A program made the translations under genes and the position numbers. DNA of 64,000 bases, from NCBI RefSeq assembly GCF_932526225.1, contig NC_064034.1, forward strand, positions 13,900,887-13,964,886. The letters are read 5' to 3'. Origin of the DNA: Nematostella vectensis. Lineage: Eukaryota; Cnidaria; Anthozoa; Actiniaria; Edwardsiidae. The number at the start of each line of letters is the position of its first letter. Position 1 is the stretch's first letter. The notes beneath the pieces were generated by a model. That model saw only the letters and a list, made by a program, of their open reading frames with translations. It ran no database searches and was not told where the DNA came from. Of the stretch, positions 17,361 to 28,300 are shown one piece after another.

Positions 17361-18260
17361 TCATACCACATCAGGCGTACCCAGGACTGTAGCCACTTCT
17401 TTCGCTTTCCTACCGATGGTTAACTCGGAGATGCCGGCTCTTTCGGAGAAATTTTTAAGCGTAATATCGATCTTTTTTCGCCGTATCCAGTAATAGGTTA
17501 AAGCAGCCGCAAAGGATTGTGGGCGAGCGCGATTCAACTTAGACGAGCGATTCTTAGTCCTGTAGTAAAGCCGAACTACCTCCTCCTTTTGTGCAAGAGA
17601 AGCCGAGAATTTACCCATCACATCGTGAATGTGGTGCACAACGGTGGGAGACGCCCCGTGTAGTAAGTAATCTTTAGGTGCGTTAACACTAAAGATTTTT
17701 AGACCCTTAAGGCAACTCTTCTTGCTCAATCCAAAAGTCTCCATCAAGGTTTTCGGTGTCTGACACTTACCGGACATCTTGTAGGCGTAGTAGATGCATG
17801 CAAAGACGATCGCCTTTCGCGGGTCGCCGCGAAAAATCTGGCCTTTCGTCACCTGAGTGTATATCTCGTTAGCTTTGGCTACAATTACCCCACTAAAACC
17901 CATGTTTTCCACATCCTTGTCAATATTTCTATCCTCAGACCTACGTACCTGGACCCGACTTGGATTTGAAGACCGTTTGCCGTCGGAATGTCCGTAAAAA
18001 CGCCATTCCCTTTCGTGCGCGATCACGCGCTGCATCTGTTCCCCGCACTCTAAGCAACTAGTGACCCCGTTTTCTGTGACTAGGTCGTCATGATTGCAAA
18101 GGGCGTTACTACTACCCTCGTCTTCCAAGGAGGCTCTACTAGTCTCGTATTCGGTGAGGGCTCGGTCAAACAGTGCAAATCCCGACACGAGAATGGGGAT
18201 GTTAACCTCGGGCACCGGGTCGAGAATATTATGTGATGGGGGTGACTGATCTTCAGCCAT
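17361..18260 (-). CDS. TFIIB-like transcription initiation factor
   Basis: A zinc ribbon (LCNHDD...SCLECGEQM; Cys at about 63, 77 and 80 counted from 18284) is followed by two cyclin-like repeats: KANEIYTQV...RGDPRKAIVFACIYYAYKM, and RPQSFAAALTYYWIRRKKI with a helix-turn-helix-like end. This is the layout of TFIIB, which bridges promoter DNA and RNA polymerase. The frame is open from 18284, where PolB has ATG but this copy has TTG because of the only TIR mismatch; the first real ATG is at 18260, so the product probably lacks the MEEQTVER start, or it initiates at TTG. Shared HNILD and PEVNIPIL near the start link it to PolB. Few Polintons are known to encode TFIIB. Confidence 0.88.
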   Translation of the reverse strand: MAEDQSPPSHNILDPVPEVNIPILVSGFALFDRALTEYETSRASLEDEGSSNALCNHDDLVTENGVTSCLECGEQMQRVIAHEREWRFYGHSDGKRSSNPSRVQVRRSEDRNIDKDVENMGFSGVIVAKANEIYTQVTKGQIFRGDPRKAIVFACIYYAYKMSGKCQTPKTLMETFGLSKKSCLKGLKIFSVNAPKDYLLHGASPTVVHHIHDVMGKFSASLAQKEEVVRLYYRTKNRSSKLNRARPQSFAAALTYYWIRRKKIDITLKNFSERAGISELTIGRKAKEVATVLGTPDVV

Positions 18261-18267
18261 ACGTTCA

Positions 18268-18427
18268 ACCGTTTGTTCCTCCAATTTATTAAACTGTTTA
18301 TGTCTTTAAGCCACTTTTCAAAAATTTTTTAGATGTGAGCTAAAGTTGGTTGGCGTTCCGAGAGGCTAGCCTAGGTGCGATACGTGACGAATGATTGGCA
18401 GGTGGGTGTGGCTGTCACGTGACAAAT
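18268..18427 (-). repeat. Element 1 right terminal inverted repeat
   Basis: Reverse complement of 2365-2524 except one base (TTG here, ATG on the left). Contains the promoter box of the TFIIB-like gene (CTTAAAGAC, minus strand, 18310-18302). Directly outside, 18421-18452 repeats the outermost repeat sequence imperfectly. Confidence 0.97.
18302..18310 (-). promoter_or_regulatory. promoter box of TFIIB-like gene (inside TIR)
   Basis: CTTAAAGAC on the minus strand, identical in sequence and placement to the PolB box at 2482-2490. Confidence 0.5.
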
Positions 18428-20321
18428 GATTGACGGGTGGGCGTGGCTGTGTTCGCGCATGCGCAGGTGCGATCAAAAAAACTTTTGCGCGACCGATCAA
18501 ATTTTGCGCCAGCTGCGCCAAAACACTACTACTCTATTCAACCGATATCATTGTGGGAGTTTTTAAAAAAACGCAAACTCGCGTTTGAGAGTGCTTTCTC
18601 TCGCTTAGAAAAATCGTTGAATTGCAGCTTCTCTTTGACTGATCATTTGAAAGTGGAAACCATTCCTGGTACCCCCTTTTAGCTAGGGATTGCCATTCGT
18701 GTGGCTCTTGAGTTTTCTAGTTCCTCCTTTTCTCCTTGAGATATGGCAAACACTTTTTCCGTCGCGTATTAGATATAACTTAAACACGAAACTGCGCCTT
18801 AAAAGGGTAAGGACCGCCCACAATCGACACCTTTTGAATTAAAATCCGAAGTAAAGATGGCCGGAGGTAATGGAACTCGAAGCTTGAAAATAAATTTCTT
18901 TGATTTGCTTATATATCGTACAATTCAGAGGCGAAAATAAAACATATTTAGAAACTTAAAGTAGACTTATACATCACATATGAAATCTAGAAGCACAAGA
19001 GGAGCTAATTCTCGCAAAAATTTGCCCAAAATTTGAGTTGAATTCGAATTACGCGCCAATTTGTTCGGGCCATTCATGAATCGTCCTTGTCTCCGCCATG
19101 TTTACGAGCCCACAATATCTTTACAGCCGCTACACAGTATAGAACATGCATGCAATAGTCCCTCGGGATTCGGGTTGAGCTATTGAAGAATTTTAGGACG
19201 TTATTCATTGATTTTCTGAAACAACTGACAAATACGGAATGCGCTACACGAGAGGCGAGTTTTCGAGTTACAATGTCTCTATGACAATCTTTAGCCGTTA
19301 ACAGCAAAAATAGCAATGGAAACGAGAAATTAAGTCCTAGAGTATAGCAATTTTGCTGAAGATTTTAAAATTATTTCGCTTTTAAATCGTCTGTTTACAA
19401 CTTAGAATCTGCAACGTGACTTGCGCAACGGTAGTATATTTATCAATCGCGGCTTGTACCGTGCGATTCGCTCATCCTTTTATTAACTGGTTAGAACAAG
19501 TTTTTTACAAAAGCTTTGTTATATTACAGGTTTACTTTCAAAGGAGGGATTCTGCAGGGGTAGCTTATAGGCTAAAATGTAGATATTTTAGCTGCCAAGT
19601 GTGAGATTGCGAGACTGAGATTGCGTAATAGCGTGTGTAATCGTAATTCAACATATACCGGTGTTTATTGTCATTCTATGCGGTATGTGAAACCCTTTAA
19701 TTTGAATATTCCTAGTAGAGTTTATTCTATGAATTGTTGTAATTTGAAATAATTTAAGCAGGATAGAGTTAAAAATATTCCTCTCTACTCGCATTGTTAT
19801 TCAAAGCGCTACCGGGAGCTGTTGTCAGTTCGGAGGGTGAATGACAACTGAAGGTGACAAACGCCTGGCACAGGCCCTTTTATAGCGCGGTTTCGTGTTT
19901 AAGAAGATTGCACTTACCTTTTGCTAGTTGCTGCTAATGATGCAAGACAATCACTCTTTTGTGTGTTCTGTGCTTGTCGGAGACGCCACATATCTTGTTC
20001 TTCTCTGATCTTTTGTAGAGTAAAAAAAAATGAACGTAAAGTAGGGTTTAAGCTTTGTGTATAAGTTATATAAGAATGGTATCTTTAAGAGAATTCCGTT
20101 GTAGCTTTGCGTTATCTCTGATTTAGAAGTACAAAAACGCAAAAATATATCTAATGCTGATTCTCTTACGTCTGTCTAGGATCTTACCTTATTATGAGCA
20201 TCGGTACTGCGGATGTAATTGTGAAGAACTTTCTTGTCGATAAATTTGCGTGCGACCGCCATCTTGGATTTTAGAGCACAGGGAGCCCAAGCTAAAAGTT
20301 TGTGGTTTTTATGATTTTCAG
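18428..20321. other. host non-coding region right of element 1
   Basis: No supported gene. The first bases (to about 18452) hold a second, diverged copy of the 35-base unit ATGATTGGCAGGTGGGTGTG that ends the TIR. Further on there are CpG-containing promoter-like stretches (ATGGCC near 18857 and 19097 minus) but no exon that can be tied to a gene. Confidence 0.4.
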
Positions 20322-21119
20322 TTCCCTGCTAGCAGAGGCCTCTTTTCTCTGTATTTCGCTGGGCTGGAGTTCGCGAGGAAAAGATACCTCTGCCATGGGT
20401 CGCACGTTCGTTTGATCAAACCGCCGTCCACGATCGTGGACGAGATCCAGAGCGCATGCTCCGTTCATTAATTACTGGCCACTATTTTGAGCCTACAATG
20501 ACTAGCGCATGCATGAAACGTATATCCGCTGCCGGATAATAAGCCCGCATTCGAAACGGCGTCCTCCGTAGAAATATCACGCGACGAATTATAAAAAGAA
20601 GCCATTCAATGCCTTATCTTCATTCAGAATTTTCTCTCTTTTGACAAACGAGTCAATCTTCCGTTTACAGGTTTTGCATATTCTTCTGGGAATAGCTGAT
20701 CTAATTTTACCAAAAAGTTTTGTAACATTTTCTTCGAATCCAACTGTGCGATATTTACATTGAAGAAACTCGCCTGCCCAGATGTCTTGAAATTAATCCC
20801 ACGAACAAGACAAAACTCGTCTTTGCTGCGTTTGTTGCTCAATCTTTTTAGTGACGTTTTAGGTGATTGAAATTGAACAGTTGTTTTGTTTTTTTTCGAA
20901 GAGGAGAACTAACCGGAGTTTGATTCATGATTTCCGACTAATCCCATGCAAAGCATATTGGCAGCTTTCGCGCGATGGTACGGGTTTTGGCACGTCGGTC
21001 GCTTATTAACGCTCACGCATGCGCAACACAAACAGTCTCGACCCATGGCAGAGGTATCTTTTCCTCGCGAACTCCAGCCCAGCGAAATACAGAGAAAAGA
21101 GGCCTCTGCTAGCAGGGAA
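20322..21119. repeat. 81-bp perfect inverted repeat flanking 0.6 kb
   Basis: 20322-20402 and 21039-21119 are exact reverse complements over 81 bases. Shorter similarity extends outward (GGGAGCCCAAG at 20281 and CTTGGGCTCCC at 21286). The core between the arms contains an old minus-strand coding relic. This may be a non-autonomous transposon or an inverted duplication of a host exon-like unit. Confidence 0.8.
20624..20925 (-). pseudogene. relic coding segment with CxxC motif
   Basis: An 72-codon frame (20842-20624) reads LSNKRSKDEFCLVRG and NFLVKLDQLFPE. Shifting frame near its end gives IPRRICKTCKRKIDSFVKRE, and shifting near its start gives SSPLRKKTKQ. The CxxC spacing resembles the N-terminal zinc (ZAD- or THAP-like) domains of transposon-derived animal proteins. 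Broken frames and the flanking inverted repeat suggest a decayed element, not a working exon. Low certainty. Confidence 0.25.
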
Positions 21120-22346
21120 GATTTTCAGGTAAGTCACAATAAAAAAACACACTAGACAGTAGGCAAAGATAGCCGATTTTTACGATACTTCACAGAGGTA
21201 ATCAAAATGATCACTTCTAACAGTATGAGTCTCGTGTGGTTTTATTGTGAATTTCTTACAAATCCTATAAACCCAAACTGTAAACTTGGGCTCCCTGTTG
21301 CCCACACTACAACAATTCAATAATCATTGTTTATCTTTATCTAGGGTAACATCATAACCGAATTTACAGTTTTCTATCATATGGCCCTCGCAAGCATTGA
21401 AAGCACTGTCACTGGGGGTGGTCACTGCCAGAGGGTTTATTGCGTCCCCAGTGGTTCTTTTACGTCCCTTCAGTTCGCTTCCCGCCAATTTTTACCGACC
21501 TAAATTTAGGTTGGTGACGTGTCTCATAAACATCCAATCGGAGTGCGAGAAAGATGCCGACACCACAGTAAACGTCATGGTCGCTATAGCTTCAGTGTCA
21601 GTCCCTTTTGTCGTTCCCTATAAAGTATATACAGGAAAGCGATAGTTTTATTTTTCCTCTCCGACTTTTGAAAAATAAAATCGCCTGATATTTGGGCTTT
21701 GATCGCTATTTTGGTTGCTTTCAGAAATCTTGTTTCTATCAAAGTCGGATTAACATAAATAGTGTAAAGACGACAAAATTTTCAATATTTCCTGGTGACC
21801 GGACAGAAAAGAAATAGAGACTGGAAATACTTTGAAGCAAAAACGTCTTCAAGTTTCGTTTCATGCGCGCGCTATAGGATAGCGTAGGACTGCATAACTT
21901 CAGACTTAGACTAGGTAGCGGTGGCTAATATATGCAACTAGGCGCTTCAGTTGTTTTTACCCAGGCTTACATGCGGGCTTGTCGCGCAGTCTCAAAGTCG
22001 GTTGATGGCAACCTTTTGTCAAACGACTGTATATTATTTTTCGAGGCGAAAATATGCAAATTAAAATCGAAATCGTGCAAACGGAACAAGTTGTCCTCTC
22101 CGTGCGCCTGATTTTTTTTTCACTGATTTTCGAGAAAAATACCCGCGCACTCCTATCATGGCCAATCCGAGAGGGCGACTTGGGGCAAGTCTAGGAGCTC
22201 GCAAACTTCAGGGATTTTCTTTGGGAGTCCTGTGGTATAACGGATTACCTGTGGTATCAAAGTTCTTTGAAGTGAACAACAGAAGTGCTGCAAAGGCATG
22301 TGACTTCGAAAGCGATTAAAAAAAAACGAAATATGATCTGTTAGGC
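21120..22346. other. host 5' flank of PLD3-like gene
   Basis: No coding segment recognised. It should contain the promoter and 5' UTR of the PLD3-like gene, but no TATA box or other element stands out. Confidence 0.35.
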
Positions 22347-25300
22347 ATGACAGAACCAGCGTATACCAGCAGAGGACGAAACGAGAAGTATTTGGGAAGA
22401 TACACCATCATGGCAGCTCCGGAAGTTGTTAGCTCTCCACAAGAAAGTCTAAATAGAACGCACGGGAGAAGAAGACGAATATTTATCGTATCTTTTGTGT
22501 GTTTCCTTGCGATTATCATTGTGGCTGTTGTTGTTCTGCATTTCTATTACAACAGTGGCGTTACAAAGAGTTCGCAAAGCGGTCCTTGCAAGGGTGCGTG
22601 CGTTTTAGAAGTTGTCGAAAGCATTCCCCAAGGACTCGCATACCCTTCGAGTGAAGTCGTTCATCCATCGATATACAGTGGCTGGCTCAAGCTCATAAGG
22701 TCCGCTAAACAGTCCCTAGACATTGCTGCTGATTACTGGACACTTAGAGGTGTGGATACCGGCACTGATGATCCGACATCAAAGTGGGGGGAGACAATCT
22801 TTCGAGAACTCATTGCTCTTGAAAAAAGTGGTGAGTTTTGGGTTTTTGGTAGCCAGTGAATAAGAAATATAATTAAGGCCTTTCTTCACTAGGGAAGGAC
22901 ACAGATGTAGAATGAAGTGAAGACAATGTGACAAAACGCTTGATCCATCTGTCACCATTAAAGAAAGTCCTCAGTAATCAATAAGCGATTTTAATGACAA
23001 GGGGCCTGTGGTGCGGCGATAGTAAAACCCGTCAGCTATGAACACTTACAGGCCTGTAGCCAGGGGGGGGGGGGTTGGGGGGGGGTTTGGAAGAACCTCC
23101 CACTCGACGATTCCCCTCGCTCAAAATCCTGGTTACAGGCCTGACTTAGCATGTGAAAATCAGTGCTAACGGGATGCAAGCAGAGGAAAAATGAATAGGA
23201 CCGCCCTAGGAATCCTTTTCTTACTTTTCCGCTTGCATCTCCTTTGTGTTGATTTACACATGTGGAGTAATCATTTTTCATCACTACTTCCTTCTCAGCC
23301 TCTGCTCCCTCCCCTAGTAAAAAGAGGCTTCAAAAGAATCATAGCTGTCAACTCTCCCTAATTAGGCAGGAGTCTCAAGATTTTGAACATTTTCTCAATC
23401 ACTTTCTTAAATATATCCATACATTTGCTGTATTCTCCCGCATTAGCTATCTTGGTTTTTTACTGTATTATACATTCACTGTATTTTCTAAAGATTTTTC
23501 CTAAAGTGAGGTTGACAGCTAGCAGAATGTACCAAATAATGGAAATCATGTTGATCAGTATGCTAGCCTCCTTGTAAGCCACTTACATGGAAAACTTCCA
23601 GCTTATTTATATTTCCTTCAATTCAAATTTTAGGTGTAAAAATTAGGATTGTGCAATCAAAGGCACCCCCATCGCAAAACAATGATACCAAGATACTTGC
23701 TAAGCTGGGTGTGGCTGAAGTACGTAATCTTGATATGAAACGACTTATCGACAGTGGTATACTGCATACTAAGATGTGGCTAGTAGATAAGAAGCATTAC
23801 TATCTTGGTAGTGCCAATCAGGACTGGAGATCTTTGACTCAGGTCAGTGTATCATTCTGTGTACTAAAGCAGTGTTTAAAAGTGTTTAAAAGCAATTTAT
23901 AGGAAGACATGAAGAATTAAACTGGCATGTATCAATAAGGTAAACTTTGTGCTTATTGACACTGTAAACAATTGTCCACACTTTTGACCAGAGGCATACC
24001 CATTACTTTTTAGATGTCTAAAAATGTTTTTCATTTTTTTCCAAAAGACATCATTCCGAAAACATACCTATGTACCTCTGTGTGTTCACACAAATTGCAC
24101 GGCTATTGTCGAGAATTTCATTCAGTATTCACAGGATTTCTTTCAATGTTCACTTCTTGAGTATCTTATTTGGTGCATGATTTTCCAATTTTTCACACTT
24201 CAAATGAGTGTGGTACAAAGCTTATAAATTTTATGGAGCAACCTCACTCACTAGAATGAATCGAGGAGGTTAGTGGAATACCAAACCACTGTTGCAAAAG
24301 GAATTCAACCAAAACTAAAATTCTGGACTTTACAGCAAGTCATTACTTTTACCTGCTTTGCATTTATTTTTTCCCCACTGCATTTGTGTTGCATGCACAC
24401 AAATTTCTATTTGGTGCTTGCAGGATTTCCTTCCAGGAGCACAGTGTTTGTTCCTTCCAGTAAGCAAAGAATGTCTGTAAGCAAATAGATGGTTTTTGTA
24501 CATAACAGCGACTCTACTTAAACATTCAAAAGCAAATGCAATGAAAGTGTTGAAATCGCAATGGCCATTTACAAAGCAGGGTTCGATCCAGGGTTTTAAA
24601 ATGAGTGGTGGATAATGGCCGGATAGATGGCTTATAACTGACCTGACCAGTGGTTCTTGGTAAATCACAATACTTTACACTGAATTGGATTTGTTGTGTC
24701 AGCAAAGTCAAGCAGGTGAAGGCATATGGACAGTACCTCCTGTCCCTCCTTCCCTTATTTTCTACAGAAAATAACAAAATCCAATCCACCTCCCCTGTAT
24801 CCGCCCTTGGAAAGGGATATTTTTCGAGGTGTATCTTTTGAAGAACTACTATGTGAGTAATTTATGCATACACATGTGTCTGTTGGTTACAACTTGTTTT
24901 TTTTTTTTTTTTTTTTTTTGGGTGAAAGAGCTGGGCTTGATGACTTACAACTGTTCTTGCCTTGGTGAAGATATCTCAAAGATCTTTGAGGCTTACTGGA
25001 TGTTAGCTGTGCCAGACTCTAAAATCCCTTCACCTTGGCCTTCTAGATATAACACCAGTAACAACAAAGGTTTGTGTGCTTATATGGTGAGCAATGAGTC
25101 CCCTTCATTAAAGGGACACTGCATCCATAATTTCGGCATGTATCTTAACAAATGTATCACTGACAGAAGGGAAAGTTTTCAATAAGTATTTTCCATGAAG
25201 GTCCTCCCACTTTCCCACCCCTCAGTGTTTATTTGGGAAATTTAAGAGCAGATGTGAAGCACTTCACTGCTTTTAAATTATCCCAAACAAATGCCCTTGG

Positions 25301-28300
25301 TTTTTATAGCAAAACAGAAGGTATAGTAATAACTGGTTTAAGTTAGAATGTTGCTTTTAATTACACCTGCTTCAATAACAATCAATGGAACCGATGATTC
25401 CGGCATCTATTTGGCGTCATCCCCACCTGAGCTGTGCCCTTCTGGCAGAACTGTTGACATAGATGCCATCCTGGATGTTATTGGTAAGGCTAAAAAGTTC
25501 ATCTACATTGAAGTCATGGACTACTTCCCTACTACCTTATACACTAAGACCAAGAAGTGAGTATTTCAACCAGTTTAGTATCTGTACTTTACAATAATTT
25601 AGCTTTCTTGTGTTAGTTGTGTAATTTTTGCTTTTATTTGTGTGGCATGTTTTTTGTGTTAGTTGTGTAATTTTTGCTTTTATATGTGTGACATGTTTCA
25701 TGGAAGCAAAATGATTGGAAGAGTGGATTACTTTATAGAAAATGTTCCATATTCCAGAGGTTGTATATAAGAGGAATCAGGGGGCACATTCCACCATCGT
25801 ATAAATTTTGTCATTTTCATACATTTAAAATAATTTTTTAAAAAATCTAAATACCAAACACTGTCATTAACTTCTTCCCTCCCGAATTTTTATTTAGTTA
25901 TCTTTTTATTCACCCAATCTGTGCTTGTAACAGAATGATTTCAGCGCCAGCCAAATGAAAGTCATGAGAATTCAAGCAGAAGGCGCATCACATTTATGTT
26001 TTTATTTTGTAGGGGGGCTCTGGCCAGAAAATTTAAGGGTTCCAGACTTTTAAGGCCCTCCCTAAACCCTGTATTAAAATTTGAGACTAACTCTTTTTAA
26101 ATCACATGCTGCCCAAGGCTACTTTCAGTACTGTATATGGAAAATCTGTTTTTTTATAAAAAAAATCTTTATTGTAAAAAAAACAACATAGCTTAAAATA
26201 TCGTGCTTGAGTCTTTCTTTATTTTTTGAGGATAGACTGATCATATAGTGTCTGCTCTTTGTTCCCATTAATGCTTGTATTACTAAAATCAGGAGTCACC
26301 CTAGATAAGCTTTCTGTTATTGCTTGTAAATATTGTTTAAATAAACAAATATAGTGAGTTTGAAGTTGTCTTTTTCGTGTGTTTTTATGTGTGTTTTTAT
26401 GTTAAAACTAACAGAGGGTGTATGTAAACCGAACATTCAGCCTTTGTATCATAGGGTACCCCATATTAATAAAAAAACACAACTTCGCCACAAAAGTAAG
26501 TCGAATGATGTAGGTGTAGACATCGGTTTACTTGTTTTTGTGCAGGTATTGGGCTGTTATCGATGATGCACTGCGCCAGGCCGCATTTGACCGCAAAGTG
26601 AATGTGCGTCTTCTGGCTGGTTTATGGAATCACACTCGCCCTGATGCTAGAAATTTCCTCCGATCTTTGGCAGCCATCAATGGGACTGACCATGGCAAGG
26701 TCAGCGTGCAAACGGTACGTTTAACAAAAAAATCATTCTAAAACAAAAATTCCCTTTCGAATTCCGCTAAAATCACTCATTGCCAATGCAGTCTGGCTTG
26801 CTTGACCAAGAAACCATGCAGAAATTTTAGTGAAGTTATATCCATAAACCATACTCACCTCGGATTCTTTTGTTTTTGAGGGACGATTACTAGCCAAATT
26901 CCCTCGAAAACACAAGATGGATCTAAATTTCCCTCATGCATTAATAATGAGGGAAATTTAGAAAAAGAGAAAGTAATCTTTTGTCTTCTAAATTTCCCTT
27001 TACATCAGTGCATGAGAGAAATATAGAACCAAGATGCTTGTCTTCTAGTTTCCACCAAGGAGACAAATAGAAGGCAGGTTTCTGATAAGCGCAGGAATCC
27101 TGCGCCAAGATACCAGAGTATTTAATCTCGTGATACCCAAACAACGTTAGGCTAGATCCATGTGGGATGATTTGTATTGCTGTACGCATGCGTGCTAATG
27201 AAACAAAGAACTAAGCTGTAGAGCAACTATGTAAATCAACTATGCTTGATTTGAGACTTGTTCGTGAAAATGTGGTGGTGAAAGTTATGGTATTGTAAAG
27301 TGGTCGCCCTCGTAAGTGAAATACATAATGTTTTTAGCAAAACCCCCGGACAGTGTATTCTTAGTGTATTAATGGCATTTCTGTTTGCCCTGTGTTTTAT
27401 TTGGGAAGATTTTCGGCCGTTATTTTAGTAAGGTAATTAGGCTGGTAAAATCATCTCTTGTACTTTCGACATTAGCGTAAGATACCACACGAGCAAAATT
27501 GACCAGTACACGAATTTTCGATGCCTCTAATGGATGAATCTAGGAGAAACATGCGAAGGGGAGAAGTGCCAATAGATCAGCAACTAGATGGGATAATGCA
27601 CCGTAAAATTGCTTAGAATTGAGAGGTCATGGAGTCGATTATTGATACGAGTTGCTGTCTGTGTGGCACAAGCTACTTTATAATGCAAGGGGAGGTTGTT
27701 ATTTCATATATTACAATCACACCATTTGGATATTGCCAAGGGGTATTCGAAGAGAATACTGATACTTTCCTCGCCACACTTTCATGAATTGGTTGAATTA
27801 GGTAGGAATGATGTATTTCTTATCTGACTAATCGATAAATCTAGAAACTCAGTTTTAAAATGAGACTAAATGCTTGCATTTAGGCAAGGTTAGACTCACA
27901 ACACAGGGCAGCGTCTCAGATATATAGAGATTCGCTCTTTTTTCCAATTTCCGGCGGCGAGCAGTGAAAAACCAATAATATCGAGTCCAGGACGAGACGA
28001 AAACGGGGTCGGCGGGGATTTTTCCGGCGTCAGGTACCAGGGCGACTCCCGTAACGCCAGGTATGTTGCCAGATAACGTCAACACTTTCTCTATCGCGTC
28101 GGCGCCGTCCGGTGTGGCGGGTTTGAGGGCTGCTCTCCCGTTATCGGTCGCCTCGGGCAGCGTTGACTTGACGGCCATGATGATGCATTCTCCGGCGGTC
28201 GGCGAGCCATTTATTGTGGCATCTGGTTCTCGCCAGTCCCTGCAAAACTGGTATCATCAATTGTAGGCGGGCGGTTCGTGGAGCTTAGCGAGCTTTTGAC

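Larger units (their letters stand above)
2365..18427. mobile_element. Element 1: near-complete Polinton/Maverick virus
   Basis: A 16-kb element bounded by 160-bp terminal inverted repeats and carrying the Polinton core set: protein-primed PolB, retroviral-type integrase, double-jelly-roll type capsid protein and A32/FtsK-like packaging ATPase, plus some ten small genes. Genes run inward from both ends: PolB from the left; the TFIIB-like, ankyrin and zinc-repeat genes from the right. No adenain-like maturation protease was recognised. Six-base target duplications expected for Polintons were not seen next to 2365 or 18427, so the exact ends may lie slightly outside the repeat. Lesions: an integrase frameshift, a TGA in the 13974-15488 gene and loss of the TFIIB ATG. 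Confidence 0.96.

Noticed and set aside
18437-18682. 81-codon ORF right of element 1
   Set aside because: No motif, no splice partners, and it overlaps the repeat unit outside the TIR.
24896-24919. Poly-T tract as a retroposon tail
   Set aside because: It is better explained as the polypyrimidine tract before PLD3 exon 3; no retroposon body is next to it.
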